Below, one piece after another: positions 46,968 to 58,784 of a DNA stretch of 64,000 nt. The notes beneath the pieces are model-generated. The model ran no database searches. It saw nothing but the letters and a program-made list of their open reading frames with translations, and had not been told where the DNA came from. Within the stretch, counting starts at the first letter, position 1. Each line of letters starts with the position of its first letter. The position numbers and the translations under genes were made by a program. Source of the DNA: Morella rubra. Lineage: Eukaryota > Streptophyta > Magnoliopsida > Fagales > Myricaceae. The stretch is taken from the NCBI GenBank assembly GCA_003952965.2, contig RXIC02000120.1, positions 62,001-126,000 of the forward strand, read 5' to 3'.

Positions 46968-47760
46968 ATGGCAGAGAGTATGGTTACTGGTATGATGATG
47001 TTGTCTGCTACGAATTACATGAGCTAGAAGCCACGGATGGAGGATCTCTTTTATACAAAGGATATGTATGATCCTTTGGAGAACAAGGGCTAGAAACCGG
47101 AGGAGATTGACGAGGCAAAGTGAAAGAAGATCAACCGGAAGGCTATAGGGTTGATTCGTCAGTGGATCGGGCCAGAGGTATTCCATCACGTAGCCAAAGA
47201 GATGAGCGCTTTTGAACTATGGGAGAAGTTGGAGACAATGTACCAGTCAAAGACTTCGCAGAATAAAGCGCTACTAATGAGGAGGCTCGTGAATATGAAG
47301 CTGCGAAATGAGAAGTTGGTGGCGGAACATACCAGTGAGTTCCAAAACCTGATCAATCAATTGAACAGCGTCGAAATGACTTTCGACAATGAGGTTCAAG
47401 CTTTACTGCTTCTGAGTTCCTTACCGGATAGTTGGGAGACTCTTGTTGTTTCTCTCGAAAATTTAGCACCGAATGGAAAATTGACCATGAGTTGGTCAAG
47501 GATGCTCTATTCAGTGAAGAGGCACGAAGGAAGGAGATGGAAACTTATGACCACAGTGGATCAAAGCTCTCATCACAGAAAGAGGTAGAGAAAGCAGCAG
47601 GAATACAGGAGGCCGGGATAAATCCAGAGGAAAGGGTCGTAAGATTACCTGCTTTTATTGTGACCAAGAGGGACATATCAAGCGGAATTGTCCAAAGTAC
47701 AAAGCAGAGAAAGGGAAATCATCAGAAGCCTTAGTGATGATTGACTCCGACTTCATGTAG
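46968..47760 (+). pseudogene. Retrotransposon gag (UBN2-type with zinc knuckle), broken
   Basis: ATG at 46968 opens MAESMVTGMMMLSATNYMS. In-frame stops follow at 47025-47027, 47091-47093 and 47121-47123. The frame continues LIRQWIGPEVFHHVAKEMSA, LWEKLETMYQSKTSQNKALL and LVAEHTSEFQNLINQLNSVE, typical Copia gag. A one-base loss near 47490 shifts the frame (ELVKDALFSEEARRKEM). The first frame family later gives the zinc knuckle CFYCDQEGHIKRNC at about 47650-47690 (C-x2-C-x4-H-x4-C). The text ends at a stop at 47758-47760. Gag packages element RNA; this copy cannot make full-length protein. Confidence 0.85.
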
Positions 47761-48062
47761 CACGCGAGGTGCTTGGTACCAGCGGTGGAGATGCAAGAGC
47801 AGGAGGAGATATTGTTCTATATGGGTCCGGTGGTACAAGCAGGGGATGCAGGGCACCCTAGGCGGGGGTGCAGGACACTCAGATGGGAGTGTGGTTGGTC
47901 GTCTGGTGACAAGGACAAGGTTGGAGTGCCAGTAAAGAAGGATGCAAGGGGTGGTGAGCAAGGGGAGCAACAGACACTAAAGTTGTAGGAAGGTTCTACT
48001 GATGGGAGCCTGGGATGCACTCAACCGAAAGATGTCAGGAATAGATTCTTCCCTTATGGGTA

Positions 48063-48076
48063 TGGAGGGGGAGATT
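48063..48076 (+). other. Polypurine tract
   Basis: The purine-rich tggagggggagattt lies directly before the 3' LTR, the expected place for plus-strand priming. Confidence 0.8.
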
Positions 48077-48404
48077 TGTTGGGGTCCACACCCATAAGAT
48101 AGACTTGGAATAAAGTAGACTTTGAGTAGAAGTTTACTTGCTCCCCACTCCAAGTTTAGGATTTTTCTCTTAGGGTTTCTCTTTGTATCTTTTCCTATAA
48201 ATAGAGACTTATGTTATAGGAGTAATGTGCGCGTGAGCATTGGGTAGAGAGAGAAAAAGAGAAAAAGCATGGTGTGGCTATTGTAAGTGATTTTCTTAAG
48301 TGTTCTTAATAAAATTGTCTGGAGTGGACGTAGGCCGGATTGGGGGCTGAATCCACATAAATTCTTGTGTTCTTTTCTTTGATTTTCGTGTCATTTTCCC
48401 AACA
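48077..48404 (+). repeat. 3' LTR
   Basis: A 328-bp copy of the 5' LTR. The main difference is an extra stretch around cttagggtttctctttg (about 48167-48185). A few substitutions are present. Confidence 0.92.
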
Positions 48405-48409
48405 CTTTT

Positions 48410-49452
48410 GTGTTCCTGCAGAAAAGAGAAAAGCAGTCCTATTGTAATTAACTCTGTCTGCACCTAAAAAAAAAATCTCTATCTGTACCTTCTCTCAAAA
48501 GCTTTCCTTTCTAGCTTACTTGGTGGTTGGTGGACGATCTTTATTGTTCTGTAAAAAAAAAATGTTATTTTTCATTACCAGTCTCAAAACGTATACACAA
48601 CTTATTGTTGCAAGAATTATGGATGACTATAATTCGAACAGATATATCGTCAGAATTATAATGCACCTTAACCGAGGAAATCGATCTTTTTCAGCTGCTC
48701 ATGACTCCCGATATCCAGCCAATCCATTTGAGGAAGAAATTTTGCTTGTGAAGTACTATACGAGCAACTAAAGTGGGAAGGTTAGTGAGCTATAGCTCAG
48801 ACGACACCTCCTCCCTTCTCTTGGCAGGCTTGGTCTTGCTCCCCCAATTTATTAAAAAAAAAAACCGTCTAAAGTGTGAAGAGATCATTTTTATGTTGTA
48901 ATTTTTTATGTTGAGCTATATATATAAATGTACAAAGCCCAATTTTTCCACATAGTTTGATTTAGGTGAATGTGATAGCTCAATTAAATCACATCTAAAG
49001 TATCCTAATTCGACTGACACATGGCAAAATAAACTAAAGTTTTTTCACTCATTTATTGGATTAGTATCATAATCTCATTATCCGAATTGTACCATGTAAT
49101 TCGAAAAGGAACAAACACAACAAGCATTAAATAAGATAAAACTCATATGCTTTGTCTTTCTCTTTTCGAATCACAGCATTTCATTCATAGAATTGTAAAG
49201 GATCCCAATCCCATTTCATTAACAAAATTCTCAATTCGCATACACCAGATCACTTGAAAGACTTCATTCGGTTTGTCACCACACAAAGCAAGATCACATA
49301 TCGTGCCTTTCTAAGTACGTACATAATATATATCCCGGGCCCAATTTCCTCTAGAAGATCATCAAGTGGCGACCTCTCTGGCAACATGTGGTTTGGTACT
49401 GGTCGACATCTATTGAAATTTCTTACCAAAAAAAAAAAAAACAGCCACCAAA
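48410..49452. other. Remainder of FATB 3' flank and intergenic DNA
   Basis: The first bases should be the displaced right part of the FATB 3' UTR. A tatagctcagacg word at about 48791 followed by a poly-A tract near 48852 vaguely resembles a SINE remnant. No gene was recognised. The ORF at 48520-48771 has no family features. Confidence 0.45.
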
Positions 49453-50309
49453 CAGTACAAGAAAAAAGACTTTGGGTAACAAATTTGTCACCCAAAGTAC
49501 TATTTCGTCACTAATGTTTTGGGTGACAAAACCGAGTTGTCACCCGGTTGTCACCTAAAGCCCGTCAGCCAAAGTTTTGGGTGACAATTTTGGCGTTCTG
49601 TCCCTCGAAACTGTTCGGACGTTTTACAACACTGTCTGAACGATTTTGTGCCAAAGCGACGACATTGAAAATCGTCATGCCCAGTACAATCCATCCGTTC
49701 GCATGAGCTGTTGCGAACGTACTCTCCATATGTTCGGACAGTTCATGCGAACGGTTGTCCAAGGTGACGAAATGAATTTCGTCATGTACAATCCGTGCAC
49801 ACGGATATACAACATCGTCCGAAAATCCATACATAGAGTCTGGACGCTTTCGTAAAGATGTCTGCACTGTTATTTCATTTATGACGAAATTTTATTTGTC
49901 ATCCTCAAAATCCGTTCGAACTATGATGTATAAAGTTTGGACGCTTGTTCAATTGAACACGTTCGAACGTATCGTTGTATCGTGCGCACGTTTGCTTAAT
50001 AAAAGATCGTGTGCAAGCGAAAATAACCATGCGGACAGAAGAATTTAACGCGATGTGTGCGGACGATAGTTATGCGTGCGCACGTTATCAACGCCAAATA
50101 ACCGTTCGACGACCTTTTATACTGTTCGAATTTTTCTTTGTATTTGAATTAATTTAATTAAAATTTTAAAAATAATTTACAAATAATATAAATAGAAAGA
50201 TATTCAATGCTCATAATATAATAAAATATCTACAAATATGCAATCGTTATTAAAAGTAAATAAAATACGTAATCGATAAGTACTGACAAAGTAGTAAAAA
50301 TATATAAAA

Positions 50310-51300
50310 CTACCCAAATTTTCGTTTGGGTGTCAATCGAGATTGCAACTGTCTAATCTGCTCCACCAGCTGCTCACGCATTTGCTCCGCCATTAGTTGC
50401 ATCCTCCGTTCTTGTTGTTCCACTAGGCTCCTTTGCTGCTCCTCCATCATCTTCCGGTGCTCTTTGTCTTTTTTCCGTTGCTGCTATGCCATCATCTGCA
50501 TTAGCTCTTTGTCTTTCTTCCGTTGCTGCTCCTCCATCATCTGCAGATGCTCTCGCATCGTCTGCTCCATATCTGACCGCTTGACGAGAAGCGCTTCATA
50601 TTTCAATTGTCTAGCTCTAATCTCCTCAATCTGTAATCTGGCCCCTCCAACCTCCGGGACAAATCAACGGACGATACTGAAGAAGATGATCCAACAGACT
50701 GTATTGAACGGCCTAAACCTCGCACGTAACCCGCTTTCGTCCCCAACACCTCAGCGAAGATCTCCACTTCGGTGTATGACTTTCCCTCTGACTCGTGCTG
50801 CAACTGTAACGCCTCCTTTTTTTCCTAAAAAATTAAAAAAAAAGATAAAAACTAGCACATATGAATATAAACGCACACGAAATGCATCATTAAATCTAAC
50901 ATTATAACGTACAAAATTTTTCCGTGCATCTTCTGATGTCCACATGCCATCCTTATTAGTATGCGTCTTTTTATAAAGCAACGCAGGACTAATCTCATCA
51001 GATTCTGATTTTTCTATACACCAAAAGAAATATAGAATGTGCATATTAAAATACCTAAGTCATTTATTTAAATAATAAATAATAAAAATTTAAATTTATT
51101 ACTTACTAACAATGCTCTTGCGCGTTGGAAAGACCTCGCTCCCAATGTGTGTACAATCTTCAGCTTAGCTCTATTCTCCTTGTTGATTGCACTCCTCCTC
51201 TACATTTTACATTTACAGTTGTTAACACAATTAATAATAAAATAAAAAAAAGTTTAGTACGGAATAAAAATGTTTAACCTTAAATTCCTCGCTCGCGAAT
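50310..51300 (-). pseudogene. CACTA2 Transposase_24-type gene, truncated
   Basis: The minus strand shows the C-terminal exons of the same gene as in CACTA1: RRSAINKENRAKLKIVHTLG (about 51160), KKTHTNKDGMWTSEDARKNF (about 50950), HESEGKSYTEVEIFAEVLGT, GLGRSIQSVGSSSSVSSVDL (50603-50803), and the Gln/Met/Lys coiled-coil tail. The normal stop is changed to CGA at about 50333-50335, and the frame runs on to 50310-50312. The N-terminal exons are cut off by the deletion at about 51300. Confidence 0.75.
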
Positions 51301-51348
51301 AAAAGGAGATTTGCTGAATGTGTATCTGGAAGACAAAAGGAGATTTGC
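51290..51348. other. Deletion junction with templated filler in CACTA2
   Basis: Left of the junction CACTA2 follows CACTA1 to about 24905 (cctcgctcgcgaataaa). Right of it CACTA2 follows CACTA1 from about 30550 (gctgaatgtgtatct). Between them lies extra aggagattt. The 14-mer aaaaggagatttgc occurs at 51301-51314 and again exactly at 51335-51348, its native place, so the filler appears copied from sequence 34 bp away. Confidence 0.75.
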
Positions 51349-52678
51349 ATCGAAATTTCTAAACACATTTGTCACAATATCAGATACAATTACGCACATT
51401 ACGCATATTGTAAACTCAAACTGTCCATAATGTGGACAATTCAAGAATTACACCGAGTTCGTTATCCAAACTCCGTGTAATTCTTAAACGGGGCTAAGGC
51501 TACTAAATGAATGCATGAACATCACAGCAAAACACGTTCGGACGCTCATAACCATCCGAACATAAAATATAAGTGTTCGGACCTATTTTGGAATGCGTCC
51601 GACGGTACATAAACCGTCGGACTGCGATTGTCGAACAACACAGTTCTTGACGAACATACTCATTTTCAACACAAATTCATGCCAAAATCAACCCAAATGA
51701 CAAATATTTCAATATAAACATATCACAACCAACCCAAACTCAATTTCTATCATTTTAGACCCTAAAATTTAGAAAAACACATACTTTGATATCCTAAAAT
51801 CCATGCTTTTCATCCTAAAATAAAAAAATTTAAAACCCACTAACCTTAAATGCAATCCAATCCAAAATCCCAAATAGGTTGCTCCTTCACACCATTTTCA
51901 ATGAGATTGACGTCTTAAATCAGCTCCCCTCTTCTCCTCTTGCTCAAATCTCTCAAATTTCTAAGTTTTGATTGTTTTCACTATACTGTCCTCGATTTCC
52001 CGTCTTTCAAATGAATATAATCCGTTCGGACGCAGATAATATCGTTCGGACACCTATGTGTAAAAGTTTATGAGGGAAAAACATGCCGCCTAAATTTTCA
52101 TACCGTCCGAATGGAACTTACAGCTGACGACACCGTTTTAGCAACTACCAAACGACAGTGTCTGTTCTTGAACAAAACGTCCGAACTCACCATAAAACAT
52201 TCGAACGCTTTATTAAATTTCATGGTGCCTTTTGGAAACCCCCAAACGACAGCGTCTCAACACTACAATCTAAAAAATAGCGTCCAAACAGTGTATCAAT
52301 TACGTCCGGATGCTTTTCTTGCGAAGTACGACACCGTTTGACCTTTCTGTAATACGTCTGGATGGTTATCCTCTAGTCCGAACGGTTTTGACGTCTTATT
52401 TTTTTTATTTCTTTCTAATATAAAGAAGAGTGTAAGAAGTGTAACGAAGTTGGAAGGAGTTAGGAAATGAGATAGAAATAACATAAACAAATTGTATTGA
52501 CTTTTAATAGATAGAAATAACATAAACATATGAAATCTCCACAAAACATAATATAAACAAAATAACAACAGAAAAAATCCCAATATACGTACTCAAAACA
52601 TAATATAAAAATAAATGTCCTCAAAATATAATAAAAAATCAAATGTCATAATAAAAGAAACAAAATATCTACTGATCA

Positions 52679-53885
52679 TCAATCATCAGCGAGTTGCAGA
52701 ACTGCCCGGACATCCCTCATGTGCTCCTCAAGCAACACGACCCACTTGGTCAGGGCAACTAGCTCTGCACTGGTAGCGACGCCCTTCAGGATGAACTGAA
52801 CCTCAGCCACCTGCCTCTTCCACTCACCGTCCATGCTCTCGACCTTACGCTCTAAGGTTGCTAGCCGAGAACTGATATCACCCATCATTTCATGGGTGGG
52901 CTGCATGACCGCTCGCATCTGCTCAGTCAACTCGGTCATCATAGCGCCACCCAACTCGGCCGCTGTCCCTCGAGTCCCTTGGAGGAGCCCTGTCTAGGAT
53001 CCTGCTCCTCGGTCCCCTGAACCGGGTCTTTTCGTCTAGCTCTAGCTGCCCGAGCAGCACCCAGCACAAGTCGTGTCTGCGCCATCGACTTTGAGAGTGT
53101 TGTCTTGTTAATTGACCCAAGTGGAAGCACCCTTGGCTCGTCGGCACCCTCGGGTACCATCAAGTTATGCAGGAACTGGGTCAGAAGAACACCGTAGGGC
53201 AACGAAATCTGAGCATCAGTCTTCAGGGCCTCAGCACGGACCGATTGGTAGATGAATGATGCCATATCAACAGGAAGCCCCTGTACAACTACCATGTACA
53301 AGAACTCGGCCGGCCATAAGTCACCTCTGTCGTGTGCTTCTTTGGGTCGATGGTGGAGCATAGAATCAGGTGCCTGATCCTCCAAAAAGGAAGCAGCTGC
53401 CCGTGAAGCATGTTGCTTCCTTCTAGGATAGCCGTATTCGACCCTAGCAGCGTCCAAAAAACTTTAGCCTTAGTAGGCTGGCCCTCCTCTGTCATTGGCA
53501 CGTTGGGGAACGCTGTCACATCCTCACGTACCCAAAAAATCCACTAGCTTGTTTGGCGAGAATATGATCTGCATGTTCCGGACGGTCACCTCCATACTAG
53601 GCTCCTCAAGGTCCCTCGCTTGAAGTATAGAAGCATAGAACTCTCGCACCAGGTTCTTCGACTCATACCCAGTCCTCTAGAGGAATGGAAGCCAACTTGC
53701 TTGCTCCACTATCTCTGGAAGCGTCCGATCCTCAAACCGAAGCTCGTAGAAATCTGCCAACTGGATATGCCACTCGACAATGACCGAACGGGACATGATG
53801 ACTGCCGTATGCTCCTCCTACAATAAAGCTGAGCAGAAGATTCTTCGGCATTGGCCTGGCTGCTGGTACACAAACGCTTGCTCAT
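52679..53885 (-). pseudogene. CACTA2 accessory ORF (putative plant transposon protein type)
   Basis: The minus strand starts MSKRLCTSSQANAEES at 53885. It reads REFYASILQARDLEEPSMEV, TAFPNVPMTEEGQPTKAKVF, NMLHGQLLPFWRIRHLILCS, EFLYMVVVQGLPVDMASFIY, QISLPYGVLLTQFLHNLMVP and a C-terminal coiled coil SSRLATLERKVESMDGEWKR, ending at 52679 with VRAVLQLADD. Only a few frame changes (near 53700, 53560, 53320 and 52950) break it, so it is better kept than the CACTA1 copy. The order (REFYA word, VxGLPVD word, PYGVLLTQFL word, coiled coil) resembles the putative plant transposon protein domain. Its role in CACTA elements is not known to me. Confidence 0.65.
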
Positions 53886-54280
53886 TTTCAATAATCTGCA
53901 AAATAGTGTTCAACGGTTATAACTACGTCCGAACAACAACATAAAGGAGTCTGAACGGTATAATAAAAAAAGAAAATGCAAATTTAATATAAAAAGGTGT
54001 TCGGACAGATAAAAATAGCGTCCGGACCAATTTGGATAGCTGTCCAAACTTAAAGCAGTTAAAAAAACAATTTAACTTTACTATGAAATCATTTGAGCAT
54101 AAGAAAAATGACAACGTTTCATGTTTGGATAAATCCTCGTGTCCAGACACTTTTGGATAGCCATTCGAACTAAACACAAATAGTAAAATTTATAACTTTT
54201 AATATAACACTGTCCGGACGTGTTTCATGTAGCGTATGGACAAAAACTAAAAGACGACGTATTTCTTTTTGATACTAAAA

Positions 54281-54470
54281 TAAGGGTGATCAATTAATCC
54301 GGTTTCCGCCGGAAACGGTTCCGGTACCGGAATTCCGATTCCGGTTCCGGCCTATTCCGGAACCGGAACCGGAACCCATTTTTGAGGATTTCCGGAACCG
54401 GAACCGGAACCGGACCGGCGGAAACCGGAATTTTCCGGTTCCAAAAAAAAAAAAAAAAAAAAAAAAAAAA
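54281..54470. repeat. hAT left subterminal ccggaacc repeat cluster
   Basis: About ten overlapping copies of ggttccgg/ccggaacc lie in 140 bp, followed by a poly-A run (about 54440-54470). A mirror cluster lies at 58785-58890. In hAT elements subterminal repeats bind transposase; that role is inferred here. Confidence 0.85.
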
Positions 54471-54659
54471 ACGTAACTCGCGTGACCTGGGTCAAAACAA
54501 CCCAGGCCACACGAAGGGTGCTGTGAAGGGTGCTGTGCGTGAAACGTTGGAGTGCCAAACTTTTCCTCTGCAAAATTTTTTTTTCCTAGCTCATGCCTCA
54601 CTGCCTCGAGTCCTCAACCCCATCTCTCAGTTCGCCATCTCTCTCCCAAAATCTCCATC

Positions 54660-54700
54660 TCTCTTTCTCTCTCTCTCACAGATCTCTCAACCCTTTCCTG

Positions 54701-54740
<40 letters not shown>

Positions 54741-54782
54741 GATCTCTCAGCCCTCTCTCGAAATCTCTCTCTCTCTCTCTCT
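54660..54782. repeat. CT-rich minisatellite in the hAT leader
   Basis: A 60-bp unit (cacagatctctcaRccct, a tcNYgaaatc word, then a CT run) occurs twice, at about 54677 and 54737, with (CT)n tracts between. It lies in the presumed 5' UTR of the hAT transposase. Confidence 0.85.
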
Positions 54783-55653
54783 TGCGGGTTGCTGCCATTG
54801 TTGGGTTTTGGTGGCCGAACCTCTCACTAACTCTCTCTCACCAAGGTTTGTTATTTTTAATTTTGTAAATGTTATATTTAGTCTTTAATTTGCTTTAGGG
54901 TTTGTTAATTTAATTTTGGATTTTTGGCAGATTCGGTATTGATCATTTAGGCATCAAATCTCACTCTCAAGTCTCACCAAGGTATGCCGGGTTTGAATAA
55001 TGTTGGGTTTGAATAATATGAGTTACTTTATATAGATTATAGGCTGTCTTCACATGATCTTAATGTTGAATAACTGAAGGGTGATTCGGGTGAAATAATT
55101 TGCTGATTGTTTGATTGCTCATGAGCATTTTTGCTGAGAATGGCTGTTTTAGAGAGCAAGGCAATTTGAAAGGATTTTAGTGTGTTCAATTTGACGTGTT
55201 GTGGTTTACAAGTTAGCCAAAATGAATTCCAACCAAGATGCGGTGTTATGGTCAGTTTATAGGCAGTTGGATGGATGGATTCTCATTTTATGGTCAGTTT
55301 GTTTTTTTGCTGAATATGTTTCCTTTGGTTTGATTTTTGGTTTCTTGGACTTTGGTGTATAACTGTGCCTTTCACATGGAAATTATATTTTTGTCATTTA
55401 ATTTTTGGTTTTTTCCTGAATATGCTTCACATATTTTGATTATTGTTGATGCATGATGCTTAGATGATTTAGGTTGTGAACATAGCTATTTAGACTTTAG
55501 ATTTAATTTCATTTTTTTTTTTATGTTTAGATGATTTAGGTTGTGAACATAGCTGTTAGAGTTAGATAGATCGAGTCATTTTGCAATTAATTATTGTTAC
55601 TCAGTTACTCTAATGAAGTTAATGAATTGAAAATCAAATGTATTTTGTGTCAG

Positions 55654-58026
55654 ATGGATTCTATTAGTTCTACACCTACTACAAATATGGGGTCTTGCCC
55701 TGGTACCAGTGGTCCATCTAACCCAATTGATGAGTGTGTTAGTGCTTCTCATTCTCCTGGAGATGAGGGTCCTACTAATCAGCTAGAAGAAGATCAACCT
55801 AGTAAAAAAAGGAGAAATATTCGCAAAAGTTTTGTATGGGATCACTTCACTAAGATTGTACCAGTTGTTAGACCTGAACACCCTGAGGCAAAATGTCATC
55901 ATTGTAAGGCCAAGGTTGGGTGCCATCCTGATCACCATGGGACTTCGGGTATGAGAAGTCATCTCAAACGTTGCTTGCCATATTTGAAGCAACAAAACCT
56001 ATAGATAAGTCTCAATCTAGGTTGACAATGGATGCATCGAAAGCAAAAGGGAATGAGTCAGGAATGTTGAAGTTAGACAATTATAGTGAAAAGGAGGTTA
56101 GGAGGTGGATTGCTGAATATTTGATCATGGATGAGATGCCTTTTAGAACTGTGCAAAGGATGGGCTTTAGGAAAATGATTACTAGACTTGAGCCTCGCTT
56201 TAAGATGCCTTCTAGATATACGATCATGAGGGATTGTATGCAATTGTATGTAGAGGAGAGGGATAAATTGAAAGATGCAATTGTGAGGGAAAGCCCTAGA
56301 GTGTGTTTTACCACTGATACATGGACATCGGTCCAAAATGTGAATTACATGTGCGTGACAGCCCACTTTATTGATAAGAGTTGGTGTTTACATAAGAGAA
56401 TTCTTTATTTTCGTCGTGTAACTGATCATAAAGGGGCAACTATTGGGAAAGAGATAGAGACATGTATGAATGGTTGGAGGATTGAGAAAATCCTTACAAT
56501 CACGGTTGATAATGCAACCTCCAATGATACTGCAATTGAACAACTGAAAAGGAGGCATACAGGACTAGGGGCGCAAGTTGTTTGCAATCATGATTTTATT
56601 CATATGCGTTGTTCTGCACATATTTTGAATCTTATTGTTCAGGAAGGATTGAAGGAGTTGGATGATTCCGTTACAAAGATACGGAATATTATTAAGTATG
56701 TCAAATCTAGTCCTCAAAGGCTTGCTGGGTTCAAAAAGGCTGCGTCTGATAGAATGTTATCTGAAAATAATTTCTTGCAAATGGATGTTCCCACTCGTTG
56801 GAACTCGACCTATATTATGTTAGAAAGGGCTGAAAAATTTCGGGGGGTTTTTGAGGATATGTTGGAGGGAGATGGGAACTTAGTGATGTTTTTGAGCGAA
56901 GATAGTCATGGGAAGAAGGGATTGGGAAAACCTACATTTGAGGATTGGGAGCACATTCGCCAATTTGTTCGGTTTTTGAAAGTGTTTTATGAGGTCACCC
57001 TACGTATATCGGGTCAGAATATGTAACTTCAAATGTATTTTTTTAGGAGTTGGCAAAAGTTAAATTGCATTTGGAGACCTTTACCACGTGTTCTGATATT
57101 TTGCTTCGTGACATAGCTAAACGGATGCAAAGTAAGTATGATAAGTATTGGGGGATTTGAGGAAGGTGAATAGACTTTTATTTATAGCTTCGGTATTGGA
57201 TCCTCGCTTTAAACTCATCACTTTAGAGTATTGGGCTATCAATAACTTTGGGAGAGAGAAGGGCATGGACTTTGCTGCCATGGTACGAGACACTCTGGAA
57301 ATATTATTTGAGCAGTATAACGGTGGTCCTGGTGGAGGTAGCATAACCCAAGCAGCGCATAGTAGTGAAGGTCAAAGTTCTATAAGTGTGGATGAGATGA
57401 GCATTGAGCAAAGACTATGGGGAGGTCTTGGTAATTATCGACAGTCTCAAAACTTGCTAGACAGTAAGTCTGAGGTTGATAGATACTTGATTGAAGATGT
57501 TGAACCCAAGGTGCCGGGTTTTGATATTTTATTGTGGTGGAAGGTGAATTCTCAGAAGTTTCAGATTCTTTCTCGTATTGCGAAGGATGTGTTGGCTATC
57601 CCAATCACTACTGTGCCATCTGAGTCTGCTTTTAGCACTTCCGGTCGAGTGTTGGATTGTTTTCGCTCTTCTTTGGCACCTTGTACCGTGGAGGGCCTTA
57701 TATGTTCACAGAATTGGTTGCATGCTCCACCTATGCTTGATGAAGATGACGTCGAGGAGGATGGTGGAGATGATCCCTTGAGTTACAGACTAGATAGAGG
57801 TACACTAGATATATGTTTTATTTTGTTAATTGTTAATTGTTATTATTTTTGTTGTCGTAATAATTTGCTTATAAATTTTTTTTGTTTTGTTTTGTTTTTT
57901 GTCTTTTGTAGAGATGGAGAATTTGAGGATATGCTAAACATAATCAAGCTTGGAGCCTTGAATAGTTGGACTTTTTATTTGGTTGGTTGTCTTAGTATTT
58001 CTCTCATAAGTATTTTGTTTTGTTAA
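55654..58026 (+). pseudogene. hAT transposase (BED zinc finger, RICESLEEPER-like), frameshifted
   Basis: The start ATG at 55654 follows an acceptor (TGTGTCAG). Segment 1 (to 56004): a Ser/Pro-rich N-terminus, then a BED finger (VWDHFTKI, AKCHHCKAKVGCHP, GTSGMRSHLKRC). A frame change near 55990-56003 leads to segment 2 (to 57026): DKSQSRLTMD, VCFTTDTWTSVQNVNYMCVT, ITVDNATSNDTAIEQLKRR, RCSAHILNLIVQEGLKELDD and DVPTRWNSTYIMLERAEKFR, the RNase-H-like hAT core. A change near 57015 and an in-frame stop near 57043 follow, then another shift near 57150. Segment 3 (57148-58026) holds VNRLLFIASVLDPRFKL and the dimerisation domain EVDRYLIEDVEPKVPGFDIL, WWKVNSQKF, PSESAFSTSGRVLD. All domains are present in order, so decay is recent. 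Confidence 0.92.
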
Positions 58027-58784
58027 TTGATTATTTGGTTGTCTTAATATTTCTTTTATAAATGTTTTGTTTTGTTTTTGTTTTTGTTTTTTGTAGTGAT
58101 GGAGAAGCTTGGAATGTTGGATGAACCATGAAGTTTGGGATTTTCAATTTGGATGTCCTTCAATCTTTATCTTTAATTATTTTTTTAAATTTCAAAGAGC
58201 ATTGTAATTTTAATTTAGAGTTTGCTTCTTTGAATTTGCATTATTTGATGAATGTTTACTTATTTAGTTGTTTACTTATTTAGTTATTTGTATGGTTAAT
58301 TGTTTGTTTAGTTGTTTTTTTTGTAATTTGAATTTAGAGTTTATTTGGCTGTATTTATTTTGTTTTAGAATTTAGTTGTTTAGACTTTAGCTATAATTTT
58401 AATGAGGTGTTTATTTTGGTTTTGGAGTTGGATGGCAACAGACCAAATTTTGGCATTTTGGTCTTGAATTTGGTCGTCACTCTTCAAAGCATTTTGGCCT
58501 TCAATTTGATCTTCACTCGGCAAGGCAATTTTGACAAACGAAATTAGCACTTGGCAGACTCCATTAGAAAAAACTACCACATTAAGCATTTTATAAAATA
58601 TTTAAAAGAGAGAAATGCAAGTTTGGCCGTTGATAACTTGTGCAATAGCATCACTTTCTTTTTTGGCAATTGTATACATGTGTTGTTAACGTATAAAAAT
58701 AATGGCAATAGAAAATAACTGGCCCAAATTAAATTTGGGCCTTTTAGGCCCAGAATAAATCTGGGCTTTTTAAGCCCAGAAATG

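Larger units (their letters stand above)
46057..48404 (+). mobile_element. Gag-only Copia-type LTR retrotransposon (TR-GAG-like), 2.35 kb
   Basis: Two LTRs (46057-46375 and 48077-48404) begin TGTTGGGGTCC and end CCCAACA. Flanking pentamers are CTTTT on both sides (46052-46056 and 48405-48409). A primer-binding site for initiator Met-tRNA (tggtatcagagcc) and a polypurine tract are present. The inside holds only a broken gag with a zinc knuckle; no protease, integrase, reverse transcriptase or RNase H was seen in the 1.7-kb interior. It inserted 88 bp after the FATB stop codon, in what should be the FATB 3' UTR. The LTRs differ by only a few changes plus a short insertion, so it is fairly young. 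Confidence 0.92.

Noticed and set aside
48520..48771. 83-codon ORF after the retrotransposon
   Set aside because: No recognisable domain or splice context; it probably lies in the displaced FATB 3' flank.
55654..58026. Domesticated host gene of the RICESLEEPER/DAYSLEEPER type
   Set aside because: The gene lies between matching termini with a perfect 8-bp duplication inside another transposon and carries frameshifts, so it is a mobile copy and not a domesticated gene.
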